Shown: one piece after another, positions 53,150 to 63,543 of the stretch
Layout of the letters: each line of letters starts with the position of its first letter
How positions within the stretch are numbered: position 1 is the stretch's first letter
Source of the DNA: Micropterix aruncella
Lineage: Eukaryota > Arthropoda > Insecta > Lepidoptera > Micropterigidae
DNA length: 64,000 nt
NCBI GenBank assembly: GCA_944548615.1
Contig: OX155960.1
Span: 28,025,798-28,089,797, forward strand
Reading direction: 5' to 3'
Program-made: the position numbers and the translations under genes
The notes under the pieces: generated by a model
Database searches by the model: none
The model's input: only the letters and a program-made list of their open reading frames with translations
What the model was told of the DNA's origin: nothing

Positions 53150-53875
53150 ATGTGGTGGTGAACGATTTCGTGCAGCTTGGGCCACAAGATCTATTTTGTT
53201 CTCGGATCGGCTCAACTCACGATTCAGCTCCTATTCAGGCCTCCTCGAGTGGAAGGCTACCCCGGGTAAGACTTCCGTGTCTCAGGCCTCAGAGCTGGTG
53301 GACCGGTTTCTCCCGGTAGGATTGCATCCCGGCGCCTCTTGACGGTTTGCGCACCGGTCGGCGAAGCCAATCGGTTGTGCATTTTGACTAATTGTTTAAT
53401 AGGTCTGGAGACTATGAAAATATACTGTTTCCTAAGCAACGGGGGTGGATGTTGACCTGTTGTCATGCCACTCTTGAAATGACCTTGGGCCACTCGATTC
53501 CGTGTGGCACTACGGGCAAAGAACGCCCAGGTCCGCGATAAATTCAAACTGAATTACCGCTGTAATGCAACAGGTGAAGGTTGCGTAAGCGACTTCGGGC
53601 CCGTAACCAGTCGGGAGGACGGAGGTATCTTGAAGATTAATTCCAGACGGAGATATACTGCCAAAACTGGTAGTTAGGGGGTGAGAATGCCCGCTGGGTA
53701 CCTTTCCCGGTGCCTCGCCGTAAGGCGTCGGTCTCTAACGGGTTGCTGGTGAACTAGACAGTAGATTGTCTTGTCCCCAAGTGTTCTACGCTCATCCCAC
53801 GGCTGAAAGAATATTCTATATCGTTATACCAGCCTGGGGTGACGGGTTCGCCCGTTGTACTCGACACCGCCCTAC
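53150..53875 (+). repeat. Dispersed repeat family G, copy
   Basis: Same order as at 46225: TTTCGTGCAGCTTGGGCCAC, GGCTACCCCGGGTAAGACTT, CGTAACCAGTCGGGAGGACG, TGCCTCGCCGTAAGGCGTCG and GTGACGGGTTCGCCCGTTGT. An extra middle block (53330-53560) is shared with 58240-58470 and 15370-15580. The minus 96-codon frame across it is not recognised. Confidence 0.65.
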
Positions 53876-54539
53876 TGTAAATGTGTATATGTCTATATTT
53901 ACGATGTAACCTCGATGTATATATGAGTGACGCCGACCGCACGCATTCGACGCACTTTCAGAAGAAACGGGCGCGCATCAGATGCGCTGCGTCAGACGTA
54001 TGCAATAAAAGCAATGAGTCTGACGCAGTGTAGGAAACGGATGTTCACTTTAGTATGAGTTTAAACTCTCTAGAGTCACTTGCTGGTTCGCAGCAATTAT
54101 TTTTGTGAACCGGATTTTTCTAGTGCGTTATGAAAATGCGTGATAATACTCTATGCGCTATCTAGTTTTATTTTAAACTTGATAGCAGTATGACAGAAAT
54201 ATTTGCGAAACTTCAATTTGGCCTATCGATAATGTTTCTTCAAGTGCCTGGAGTTTCGGGTGGTTTCAAGCATTTTCAGAAAGCCGACACCCAAATGAAT
54301 CTGAACCTCGCAGCGAAAGGCTATCTACTACAGTAATCTTGTGATTGTGTGCGTTTTGATCGTCGGCTGAAGGTGAGAATAATCGGGAAGAGTTTAATTT
54401 GACTCACACAACCGTTCATTAAAATTTGACAATTGAATTGGGTATTAATACATTTGGAGCGAAAATGGTTCCATAATACCTGTTGCAGGATCGAAAAGAC
54501 AACAGAAGGGCAACAACTTTTAGGGGTCGATTGAAAATG
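53876..54539. other. No gene recognised
   Basis: Mixed spacer; the direct words TGCGTCAGAC and TCTGACGCAG near 53985-54030 are a small inverted pair only. Confidence 0.4.
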
Positions 54540-54680
54540 GAACGTCTTGACTTGAGTCCTTGTGACTTTTTCCTTTTCTGAAGATTAAAAATTCGCCTCA
54601 TTATTTTTAGATCATTAGAGAACATTGAAAAGGCCGCAACCGATAACTGAAGGCGATTCACGTCCCGGTAGTTAGGTCGC
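54540..54680 (+). pseudogene. Mariner-type transposase fragment (C-terminal)
   Basis: RLDLSPCDFFLF, a stop, RLKIRLI and RSLENIEKAATDN match the DLSP-CDFFLFP-LK--L block and following helix of mariner transposases. Only about 45 codons survive. Confidence 0.65.
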
Positions 54681-54887
54681 CTGATCCCGGGTTATAATAA
54701 CCCGGACCTTACAATGTAAGATATCAATAATAAAACAAAAATAACCAACGAAACGCTTGAGTCATACATAGTAAAGTTTGGAAAATTTATAGCTTAGAGA
54801 AGTAGAAAGTCCAACAAATACTGGAATGAAATACAAGAGTAACAACAATGGAAAAATCTTTAACTTCGCGAAACAATGTAATTAACA

Positions 54888-55146
54888 CGGCCCGGTGGCA
54901 TAGTGGTTAGGTCGCCTGATCACTCAGTGTAAGGTGCCGGTTCGATTCCCGGTTAGGTCACCATTTTCCGTTGGGATAAAATAAACGGAATTGCATTTCA
55001 ATTCTGACGATCGAATGCAATAACAACACACACTTACACACATGTTACACGCACATATACACATAAACGCTTCATAGCACAGTTGGTTGTAAGAGATTAT
55101 CGTATGATAATAAACCCGCCCATTGCGAAATTTCACAATAAAGAGA
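54888..55146 (+). mobile_element. tRNA-derived SINE, about 0.26 kb
   Basis: The head is tRNA-like: box A TGGCATAGTGGTTAGG and, at normal distance, box B GGTTCGATTCC, the two parts of an internal RNA polymerase III promoter. The T-stem has mismatches, so it is not a working tRNA. A body with CA/TG-rich sequence and TTATCGTATGATAATAAACC follows, shared in reverse with 5830-5960. Ends in CACAATAAAGAG. Confidence 0.75.
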
Positions 55147-55384
55147 AGATAATGATTCTAGTATCTGAGTACTAGCACTACTATAAAGAATGAATAAACC
55201 GTCTCGAAATTTGTGTGGCTCCTCAAGGCACCTAGAGACAATGTATTATATTAATTTTAATTGATTTAAAAAAACAGTCTCATTACTTAATTTACACAGC
55301 TCGTAGACGATAAACATAAACATAAACGAGTTGAACTCGTTTCTATTGATTCTAAGCAATAATGTTCATTTACCCATGTTCAAT

Positions 55385-55925
55385 CGGCGCGTCGACCGCC
55401 GTGCTTATCCATGAATCACGAAAGAATCGCCCAATCACAAAGCGGACGCACTGAAAACGTACATATTTTACCAATCATGAATGAATATCGCGGCGCGCAC
55501 GGCCAGGCACCGCGAAGTGTCGGGGCCACAGCACGGTCGTCCGCCAACGCTGCTCACTTCCTACCCTTGCGCGCGCGCACGAAAAAGCACACTCGGCCTA
55601 ATCACAGGCAGCGGCCTAATTGAGCAATCAGCGTTCGATTTCGCGGGAATGGCGCAAATCGCGAATGGCACTCCGGCGCCGGCCGACATCACAACGAGAC
55701 TAGATGGAATTCTTCTGGCGGCGGGTTACTACACTTACTTCGCATGTCCCATAGCAGAAGAGACAAGACACGCGAATGCGCCGAGCGATGCAAAACAGAG
55801 TTAAATCATGACATTTGAGAAATTTCAAACGAAAACGATACTCGGCTTCGGTATGCTAATGCGAGCATGGCAATAAAAGATGACATGGATGAATGTTGAA
55901 TAGAAACAACTGTTATCGCAAGTGA
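55385..55925 (+). promoter_or_regulatory. GC-rich, CCAAT-containing region, possible promoter
   Basis: A CpG-rich island in AT-rich surroundings with three CAATCA words (two as CCAATCA, about 55431 and 55470, and GCAATCAGC about 55624). On the plus strand a good donor, CGCAA|GTGAGT, occurs near 55918, as expected at the end of a non-coding first exon. On the minus strand a GTAAGT donor occurs near 55745. Direction and gene are unknown. The frames MAQIANGTPAPADITTRL.. and MNHERIAQS.. have no motif. Confidence 0.3.
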
Positions 55926-56123
55926 GTCGACATGGAACCCGAAGTTGGGGTTTCGTAGATTAAAAAATGATTTTCTTCATTCAATAAATTCACTGTTTTA
56001 GTTCATTAGATATTAATATTATTTAAAAAAAACATCAAATAGCGTCATTGTTACCAGTGACATTAACACCAGTAAAGAGGTGAAAGTACGACAAATAGAA
56101 GACTATCGCGGTTGTGTGACATT

Positions 56124-56239
56124 ATAAATAAGATAAAAACGAATTAACACACGCTGTTTCGGCGATGTTGCAACCGCCGTTGTCTAGGGTAGACAGTCTA
56201 CTAAGCTTCACGCGGTAAATTCGTTTTTATCTTATTTAT
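56124..56239. mobile_element. Small MITE with 22-bp perfect TIRs
   Basis: AAATAAGATAAAAACGAATT is repeated in inverted form at the right end. The interior has TTTCGGCGATGTTGCAACCG and CTTCACGCGGTAAATTCG. Shares its interior with 57415-57532. Confidence 0.7.
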
Positions 56240-56987
56240 TACGACAAATAGGTCGATACCTACTTCGGACTACAGCCCAAATTAAATCCCGACTGCTACC
56301 ACTGACCTCTATTATACTAGTACGCAGGGCTGGCCATAAACAACATCTTAATGAGGCGATTCGATTTTCGCCATTTCGGCACTGTTAGCAGTAGTGAGCG
56401 TTCACGGAACTAATGCGACAGTATCACAAAATAAGTAAATAACTTGATAGATTCAGCTGTAGAAAGCATATCATCAAAATGTTATCGATTTATTCATACC
56501 GGGTGACACAGCTGACCTACTGAGAAGCCGAAGGAATTTTAATCAATGTCGATAACTGAACATTTTCTATCGTAAAGAATATGATATAAAATATACATTA
56601 AAATTACGCGAATTTCAAGCGATGGCTGAAATTAAAGTCCTAAATACAGTTGTACTGAACAACTGGAAAATCAAAACTCAGTACCGAGACTAACAATTAC
56701 TCGTAGCGCTAATGATGATGATAAAAGATGTACTAAACAACATAATAAATACATTGTTTGTTTCGTTACTCAGTAACTACGAGTATATCATTTTGTTAGA
56801 ATTGTGAAAAATATTTGTGCACATTTACAAAACGCTTCTGTTGCGATAACCACCATTTGTAAAACAAGCTTATCATCATGGTTCTTATACCAAATACTGT
56901 TCTGATTGTTGAAATGATTGAAAAGGGACCAAGTCCAATTATCAACATTCTTAGATATTTTCCCTTAAAATGGTACTAAAACTTTAT
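56240..56987. other. No gene recognised
   Basis: AT-rich; nothing assigned. Confidence 0.4.
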
Positions 56988-57200
56988 AGGCCAGTCAAGT
57001 TGTACGAAAAAGACCTCGACTTTGCAAAAGGTCATGTAGTTCTATTTTTTAATATATTGTTAGGAGCTATACTAATAGTAAGAGATCTTGGCCGCTTTGA
57101 AAGACCTGAGCAAGCTACGCAACGCTCATAAAGCAGCGAAATTTTTGTACTTTTTTTCGGTTTTCGCTCAATATGCTCCTAAGGTAATGCACGCGTTGTA
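56988..57200 (+). repeat. Dispersed repeat family K, copy
   Basis: TAGGCCAGTCAAGTTGTACG, CGACTTTGCAAAAGGTCATG and GCTCAATATGCTCCTAAGG follow the same order as the left half of the 44357-44738 pair. Confidence 0.5.
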
Positions 57201-57414
57201 CAGAAGAAGTTCTTTTTTTTAAAGTAGATTACATTTGCTACAATTTAACCCTTTATCGAGCACCGCAAGTCCAGACTTTCGAAAATTTTGGCAATGTTGT
57301 CAAAACATCCAAATTTTATACAACAAACAAAAACCAATTCTTTGGAGATATGATGGACCAATTGGCGATCTTAGGGATGGCGCGTTAGTAGGATTGTAGC
57401 GTCATTTCATACTC

Positions 57415-57532
57415 TGTTTTGGCGATGTTGCAACCGTCATTGTCCAGGGTAGACTAGACAGCGGCGATTGTAACATCGCCGAAATATCGGGTGTTAAAAC
57501 CTTCACGCGGTAAATTCGTTTTTATCCTATTT
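57415..57532 (+). mobile_element. Second copy of the GGCGATGTTGCAACCG MITE
   Basis: Contains TTTTGGCGATGTTGCAACCG, CAGGGTAGACTAGACA, then a stretch absent from the first copy (GCGGCGATTGTAACATCGCC) and the shared end CTTCACGCGGTAAATTCG. The left TIR is lost; the right TIR is diverged. Confidence 0.6.
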
Positions 57533-57739
57533 ATTATATAAATAATAGGTTCGACATTTGTACATACAAATTGTTTCTGTAAAAGTGTGCAATAAAGATG
57601 TTTCATTCATTCATTAATTTCTCGATAATATAGGATTTTTAAAATGGAAGCTAGGCTTTTTCGAGATGTAAGTACGTCGTTAGTGACGTCAAGTCCGCAT
57701 GAATGCAAATTAAAACGATAATGCATAATGTACACGTTC

Positions 57740-57989
57740 GGTTCGTCCTCAGCGGTAGCGGCAACGGCAACGGCGGATGGGCAATTGGATCGTGGCAATA
57801 GTGGGGCCGCATTGTTGGACGCCGCGGTCCATGACGGAGCGGACGGAGCGGTGCGTCGCGTGCCCGTATACGAGCACGCCCCGCATCAGCCACATCGGAC
57901 GCCCGCACGAACGGGCCTCGCGGTCGCGGGTTTCGCAGCTGTCGAAGCAGCTAAACCAGCGAAAAACAGCACCGTATCACCCTAAAGGC
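57740..57989. other. GC-rich stretch, possible exon, strand unresolved
   Basis: A CpG-rich segment open on both strands. Plus: after a reasonable acceptor (TTCGTCCTCAG) a frame reads VAATATADGQLDRGNSGAAL to a stop at 57983. Minus: FSCFDSCETRDREARSCGRP and MWLMRGVLVYGHATHRS to a stop near 57765. Neither peptide is recognised and no strong donor accompanies them. The left border matches no repeat; the right border meets a family G copy. Confidence 0.25.
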
Positions 57990-58475
57990 CAAGTACATAG
58001 GCATGCCCAGGGTTTGGAAATGCGGCGGCCACACCCACATCTTCTAAGAGTCGTTGCTCCACAACACGAGCTTAAAAAGTGCAGCTCGACGTGTCTGTAC
58101 GCATCTCATGGAAGCTAATTAGCCCAGTGCAGTTGAGCCATTATGACCTACGTGTTAGGGTCGGCCGAGCTCACAGGTCTACGCCCATCCGGCACCCTCC
58201 AAGCAGAAGTGCGAGCCCGGGTAGAAATCTGTACCTCCTGGACGGTTTGCGCACCGTGCGGCGATAGCCAATCGACTGTGCACTCCGACAGATAGCCGGG
58301 GTAGTCTGGAAACGGCTTTGTATAGAGCGGGGGCTGTTTCCTATAGAGGGGGGAGGGAGGAGGTTGTTTACCTTGTGGCATCCGCTTTTGAAACGACCAT
58401 TCAGATACCCGATACAGGGTGAACAGCCGGGCAAAGAACGCCGTGGTCCGCGATAGATTCGGTAGACACCGAATT
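57990..58475 (+). repeat. Dispersed repeat family G, copy
   Basis: GCATGCCCAGGGTTTGGAAA, GTTGAGCCATTATGACC, GTGCGAGCCCGGGTAGAAAT, CTGGACGGTTTGCGCACCGT, AGCCGGGCAAAGAACGCC and CGCGATAGATTCGGTAGACA match the copies at 15290 (reverse) and 46800-47035. Includes a G-rich run (58348-58362). Confidence 0.7.
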
Positions 58476-59149
58476 ACAATGGACATACTTCAATAACAAT
58501 GGACAAACTTCAACAACTCTATCCAATAAATACCGGGAATTGTTAAAAAAATGCCAAATATTGGAGTAATCGTACAAACTGATTTTATCTCCTTTAAGAT
58601 ATGCCCCTTGTTGATACATTTTATACTTACGCTGACGATTAACCTGGCCGAATCACGAAACCGTTTATAAAGCCTTTATTATGGCAGACTTGCCATTGTG
58701 GACGTTGCGAAATATGTAATGTCTTCCGTGCAACGTGAGGTTCAAAGTAATCTCGCGAGTATGACATAACTCCTCTTAACTAACCACAATCTCAGCGGCG
58801 ACGTTGTCTTTGTTGCATTTCTGCGGTTTTTAGAGCTCGCGCGTTGTTCGTCGAGTCGCTCGGTATAATTCTCGGGAATACAACTTTACTCAGAAACAGG
58901 TAAAGTACCAGTAGAGGTTTTCTGCTATTCTGAACTTAACGCAAAACAGGCGAATTGTCTTCTTCCGATTCTTGATGTTGCCAAAAAAGCCCAGATCGTC
59001 GCTCTATATGTGAAACCTCTTACATGCCAACAATCCCTTCAGGGCATAGAAAAACTGAACAACTTCGTTCACGAGATGTTTTTTTTAGTTGTGTAAATGG
59101 GACAACATAATAAAATAGTTTACAGTACTAACAAACATAGAACGATCAT
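58476..59149. other. No gene recognised
   Basis: Mixed sequence, no shared repeat found. Confidence 0.4.
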
Positions 59150-59200
59150 TATCGTCAAAACCTCCTGAGGTGACGGGTTCGCCCGTTGTAACTGACTCTT
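59150..59200 (+). repeat. Family G end fragment
   Basis: TTATCGTCAAAACCTCCTGA followed by GGTGACGGGTTCGCCCGTTG is the family end block also seen at 46750, 53825 and (reverse) 8960. Confidence 0.55.
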
Positions 59201-59444
59201 CTACTCACAATAAAAACTGTCAAAGAGGTAAGTTGTTTGCGAGGAATCCCTACTAACACATCTAAGAGGTCCCACCGGATAAAATCATTAACTCATACAT
59301 AGGAGATTCCACTGCAATGAGAATTACAAGAAAACTAAGCAATTTTAGCCCTCAAGACATGGACAGAATGAACTGAAGCGTGATTTTACATCAATATAAA
59401 AAAACGCAAATTCCAATTTTGGCGCGTACTAGGTCTCACATATA

Positions 59445-59866
59445 CACTGAGAAAAATATTGGATTTCTTCCTACAATGCCGTTTTGTTATTACGGTTTTA
59501 TACAGAATAATGATGTTCCAATCGTAAGTTTGTTGAATTGCATGGATTTTTTGTTGAAACTCCATTACTCGATTATATGTTTCAGCATGCTCCGTACGGG
59601 TAATACGAAAATAACGTTATAATGTAGCTTCAACATCTTGTAACTGACTATAACTTTACGTATGTAATAATATTGTCATGGTAAAAGCAAGATCTCGTTG
59701 TGCGCCGTAATGAATGTGCGGTGTAATTACGATGCCCATGACATGGTAACTAACTATACACCGTTACGCGTCATGTTGATACATACGTACGGACCACAGT
59801 ACGTGATATATACTTAAAGCCTTTTGAAACATTTGTGTGTATTACCGTGTTATATTTTTCTCAGTG
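59445..59866. mobile_element. Tc1/mariner-type MITE with TA duplication
   Basis: Perfect inverted ends CACTGAGAAAAATAT and ATATTTTTCTCAGTG are bounded by TA on both sides. The CACTGAGAAA start is a usual Tc1/mariner-type terminus. The interior is 390 bp of AT-rich non-coding DNA; the 80-codon frame here is chance. Confidence 0.8.
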
Positions 59867-61250
59867 TAGACCGATGAAATAAGACGCTATAAAGTTTATA
59901 GCAATACATCACTTCATAAGGTTTTAAGCATACCAGTATATTTGTTTGTGCGTTGGTTTGCTTATTAGCGAGATTAGCCTCTTCTATCATACCTAATAGC
60001 AGTGATTGTCTATTTTCACGAAGTTTTGTATAAGTTTGTGTATTTTGCTAATGCCCTATCCGTTCAATGTCGGTTTCTTTAGGTATTTATCAAAAATAGA
60101 TTTTTTATTTTATGATTTCTCGAAAAAAAATCTCGAAAAATAAAACCTCATTAATTTACAAATACGCTGAAAACTTCATATATTTCAGCGAAAAACAAAA
60201 TAATATTTATTTTGTTAACGAATTAAGCAGACATTTTGCCTTTTTAGAGTTTTTTATCGCAAAAAAACTCAATAATTAGTAATGACGCCATAGCGACGCA
60301 CCTCACTCAATTTTTCAACTCAAAAAAACAGGCTAAATTGGAATAAAACGTACATAAAATCACTGAATTCGGTTGATAACGTGTTTTAGAATCAAATTTA
60401 CTCACATTTCTATTCATATTCCAACTGAAAACACTAAAAAAAACACTAAAAAAACTTCACGGCCCGATGTCTGGCAACGGCGACCGACCAGCGATGTTTG
60501 AAAATCGAATTTTACCACAAATATCCGTTAAAATGAAATTATTCTCGCGAAATTATTCTAGCGGCCGTCTATGTATCTATGGTAATAATAAGATATTTGG
60601 TGCGTTCGAATTAGAAAATAATATTACTGTGCGCTCCGGGAGCAAGCCGCTAATATTGGTCGTTACATAGTCAACGGTGTTCTGATGTGCAACCAAATTT
60701 GGTCGTTACGTAGCCGAAGGGTTTATATTATATATTTTTTTTAAAATTCAAAAATAGCACTACGACTGTTCAATATGTTTTCTAATTCCTCCCAGTATAG
60801 AATTACAGGTTTCGAATGAACATATAAATTGTTTTTTTTTATACAAAAAGGCATTTTAAGTACCCAAATACTTATCTGCTAAAATTATCGGCTCGGGATA
60901 TGACCTTTACCTCTGCCAAGCTTTGAAGGTTACGATTGCTGTTAATATTTACTTACATATGTATAAAACTGTGTGGGCTTTATTCTCAGAATCAGTGAAC
61001 AAAATCGATATAAATTTCAAAATGTTTACATTTCCAGGTAATCATTTTCGTACCTATGAATTAATGTATGCGTGGAGGTGTGGGCCGTCGCGATTTTTCA
61101 AATATATTATGGCAACCGACGCCCACCTTTGACACAGTTGCTCCAATAAATATTTTTATTTACTTAGATATATATTAGGAGTTACTCACCTACCTTAAAA
61201 ACGAAGACAAAGTAACAGTTGGTTTATTTTTAATATAATGAAATACTTAT
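59867..61250. other. No gene recognised
   Basis: AT-rich. Two short direct repeats of TTGGTCGTTACRTAG lie near 60657 and 60701. No coding signal; the 67-codon frame at 60467 lacks a motif. Confidence 0.45.
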
Positions 61251-61561
61251 TTAACCCTTGGAGTAAATGGGTATTTTCATGGATGCATCTGTCTCTTGCA
61301 GGATTTTCGGCGACATCGACTTAAAGTACTATAACTACGAAACTACTACACCAATCATAAAAAGAACAACTGCACAATGATTGCATTGAAATTTCGAATA
61401 TAGAATATTGAAATATCATTTTGTAAAATAATTAGATAATAATGAATAAATATGAGAACGTCAAAGAAGTGAAAAAAACGCGCGACCAGATTTGGTCGAC
61501 TCGTACTCAACGGATAATTGTTTCGCGACCAGATTTGGTTGACTCATACTCAACGGGTTAA
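61251..61561. mobile_element. piggyBac-like MITE with TTAA ends
   Basis: TTAACCCTTGGAGTA at the left and TACTCAACGGGTTAA at the right are imperfect inverted ends sharing the TTAA target. At the right end a 43-bp unit (CGCGACCAGATTTGGT..) is tandemly duplicated (61481 and 61524). Non-coding. A partial relative is at 28553. Confidence 0.65.
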
Positions 61562-62129
61562 TTATAAATAAACGTAATTTAAAATTAACGCGAAGAAATT
61601 ATTATTTAACCTAGAGTTTCAAGTTACGCAGCGAAACATCCCTCTACTATAGGTATCACAATAACGGCAAGTTAAAACCCATACATTTTCCATGTTTTTT
61701 ATCTCTGCGAACCGTGGCTTGAAATAGGGCGTATCAATCGCACGCGCCCGCGTTAATCCCAAAAAATGGATATTTTTATTGAAGATGGTTCAAAATACCA
61801 GAAATCTAATTCCCAATGAAATTTCGTATAACAAATAGCCACTCTTTCTATATTATCTAAACATCGACCGGAAGGATAAATACAGACTCAAGTTTTTTCG
61901 TTTTTTTTTTTAATATAAAAAAAACAGAATGATATCTTAAAACTCACCTTATTTAGCAAGGATTTGAAGATGCAATATCAGATTTTTAATTACTGAAATG
62001 TCAAGCCGTCACTGAATAGTATTCATCCTAAAACCTGTACAAACGGTGGTTCACAGTGGTAGTCGCCTTAAGAGCCGCTAGAGGCGTACTTTTTCATACA
62101 AAACGCCAACGCAAGATACTATCGAATAA
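61562..62129. other. No gene recognised
   Basis: AT-rich spacer; nothing assigned. Confidence 0.4.
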
Positions 62130-62512
62130 AAAAATCGGTTGTGTCACCCCAAGATTTTCCCGGAAAGCAGACAACCCCCCTCTGACCCGCGCGCGATTAA
62201 CCTTCTAACCCCCCCCCCCCCTGATAATGATTGTGTAGTGATCATGATCGCAAAGTTTGTATATTTGTAGTATTTTCGTGATATTAAAATGGATATTATG
62301 TAGTATTTTCTTAAATACGGCGATTGTTTTTTGTGTCATTTGTATAACACACATACACACACACACACACGCATACTCACAGAGCCTTCAACCTGGAAAT
62401 GGTCTTAATCGTCTCAGGGGGTCAAATTGATATTTTCGTCTTCATTTTGATTTTTTTAGCGCGATCACAATATTCTTTCCCTTTGGCCGCTAAAGTAAAA
62501 AAAAAGAAATCT
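62130..62512 (-). repeat. Dispersed repeat family U, copy 6 (internal deletion)
   Basis: Mirror of 27000-27530: ATCGGTTGTGTCACCCCAAG, TTTTCCCGGAAAGC, a C-run, TATGTAGTATTTTCTTAAAT, a CA run, AAATGGTCTTAATCGTCTCA and ATTCTTTCCCTTTGGCCGC. The GGCATGCAGGCAT block is missing. Confidence 0.65.
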
Positions 62513-62525
62513 GACTTTGAATATT

Positions 62526-62790
62526 TTAACCCTCTAGGCCCCGATTGGCCTATATCGGCCACAATTCAGCGTGACAGCCCCGTTTTAATTTTATTTTAAT
62601 TTCATTTGTTTTATTTTATTATGTTTTATTATGTTAATATGTTTCATTTTAATTATGGGTACAGTGGTTTGGCAGTAATTAATGTTTTGGTGAGACAGTG
62701 TCGTAATTCAATTTTTTTACTAATTTTTACTAAAATTTTTTGGGACAGCAACTTGTCAATCGGCTGAGGGGCCGAGGCCTGAAGGGTTAA
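62526..62790. mobile_element. piggyBac-like MITE with TTAA ends, second family
   Basis: TTAACCCTCTAGGCCCCGAT faces GGGGCCGAGGCCTGAAGGGT followed by TAA. The outer TTAACCCT and an inner GGCC-rich block are inverted, and the interior is AT-rich with ATTTTATT runs. No coding capacity. Confidence 0.65.
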
Positions 62791-63192
62791 TACTGGGAGC
62801 AGTATAGATAAGTTTGATTCCCATTAACCAGTAACCGATTTCACCGCCCGTCTCCATTGAAAGCGACTAACCTCGATTTATGAAAAAATAATGTCGGTGA
62901 TTAGCGGCGCGGCGCAAGCGTTCCGTGAGCAGTAAGGGGAGAGGTGCCATCCTAACATCTTTATTCACGGTTCCGTAAGAATAACTAGGAAAATACACCA
63001 TTTCTTGTCAGACAAATTAAATCGAACGGTCATTACAGAAGAAAGCCAGATCGATTATGGCCGATGAGTTTATTGCGATCGAACATTTCGATAAACTGCT
63101 GAACATGATAAATCTCAATTAGTATCTACGTTCGGACTACGGATGCACGGTTATTGAGTTACCATTACGATTTCGATTATTGTCAGTTCTTA
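62791..63192. other. No gene recognised
   Basis: Spacer between two MITEs. Confidence 0.4.
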
Positions 63193-63540
63193 AGGTGCTC
63201 CCACACCGGTTACAGATTCCAGCATTACATCAGTGAGGGAGGAGATCCGAGCATTACAGTGCGCAATCTGTAATGATACAATCTGTAATATTTTGATACA
63301 ACTTGCAACATCAATGCGCACCACTTGTAACTAACTAGACCTGAGAAACGCCTATATTTACTTGTTGTACGAAAAATGCCTCCAAAAACTTTTGTAAACA
63401 ACTCCAGCGGTGGAATCATCTAAATGCTAAAAAACGAATCTATGGGCGAATGCTCGTCAGTCAAGAGAGACAGGATTAATGCTCAAAATCGAATCTAAAA
63501 TGTTACATTACAGGCGAATGCTCCCGGTGAGGGAGCACCT
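63193..63540. mobile_element. PIF/Harbinger-type MITE, 348 bp, TTA duplication
   Basis: AGGTGCTCCCACACCGG and CCGGTGAGGGAGCACCT are inverted with one mismatch and are each flanked by TTA (63190-63192, 63541-63543). The 3-bp TTA duplication is the PIF/Harbinger hallmark. The interior contains several CTGTAAT/ATTACAG words. Non-coding; the 64-codon minus frame is chance. Confidence 0.8.
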
Positions 63541-63543
63541 TTA

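Noticed and set aside
54680..54712. Short palindrome CCGGGTTA..TAACCCGG
   Set aside because: An 8-bp stem with a 3-nt loop; no terminator or regulatory meaning can be supported in a eukaryotic genome.
54893..54964. Possible functional tRNA gene
   Set aside because: The T-stem has mismatches, there is no matching acceptor stem, and the body is shared with a second copy; a SINE head explains it better.
59380..59622. 80-codon frame
   Set aside because: Crosses the left end of a Tc1/mariner-type MITE; chance.
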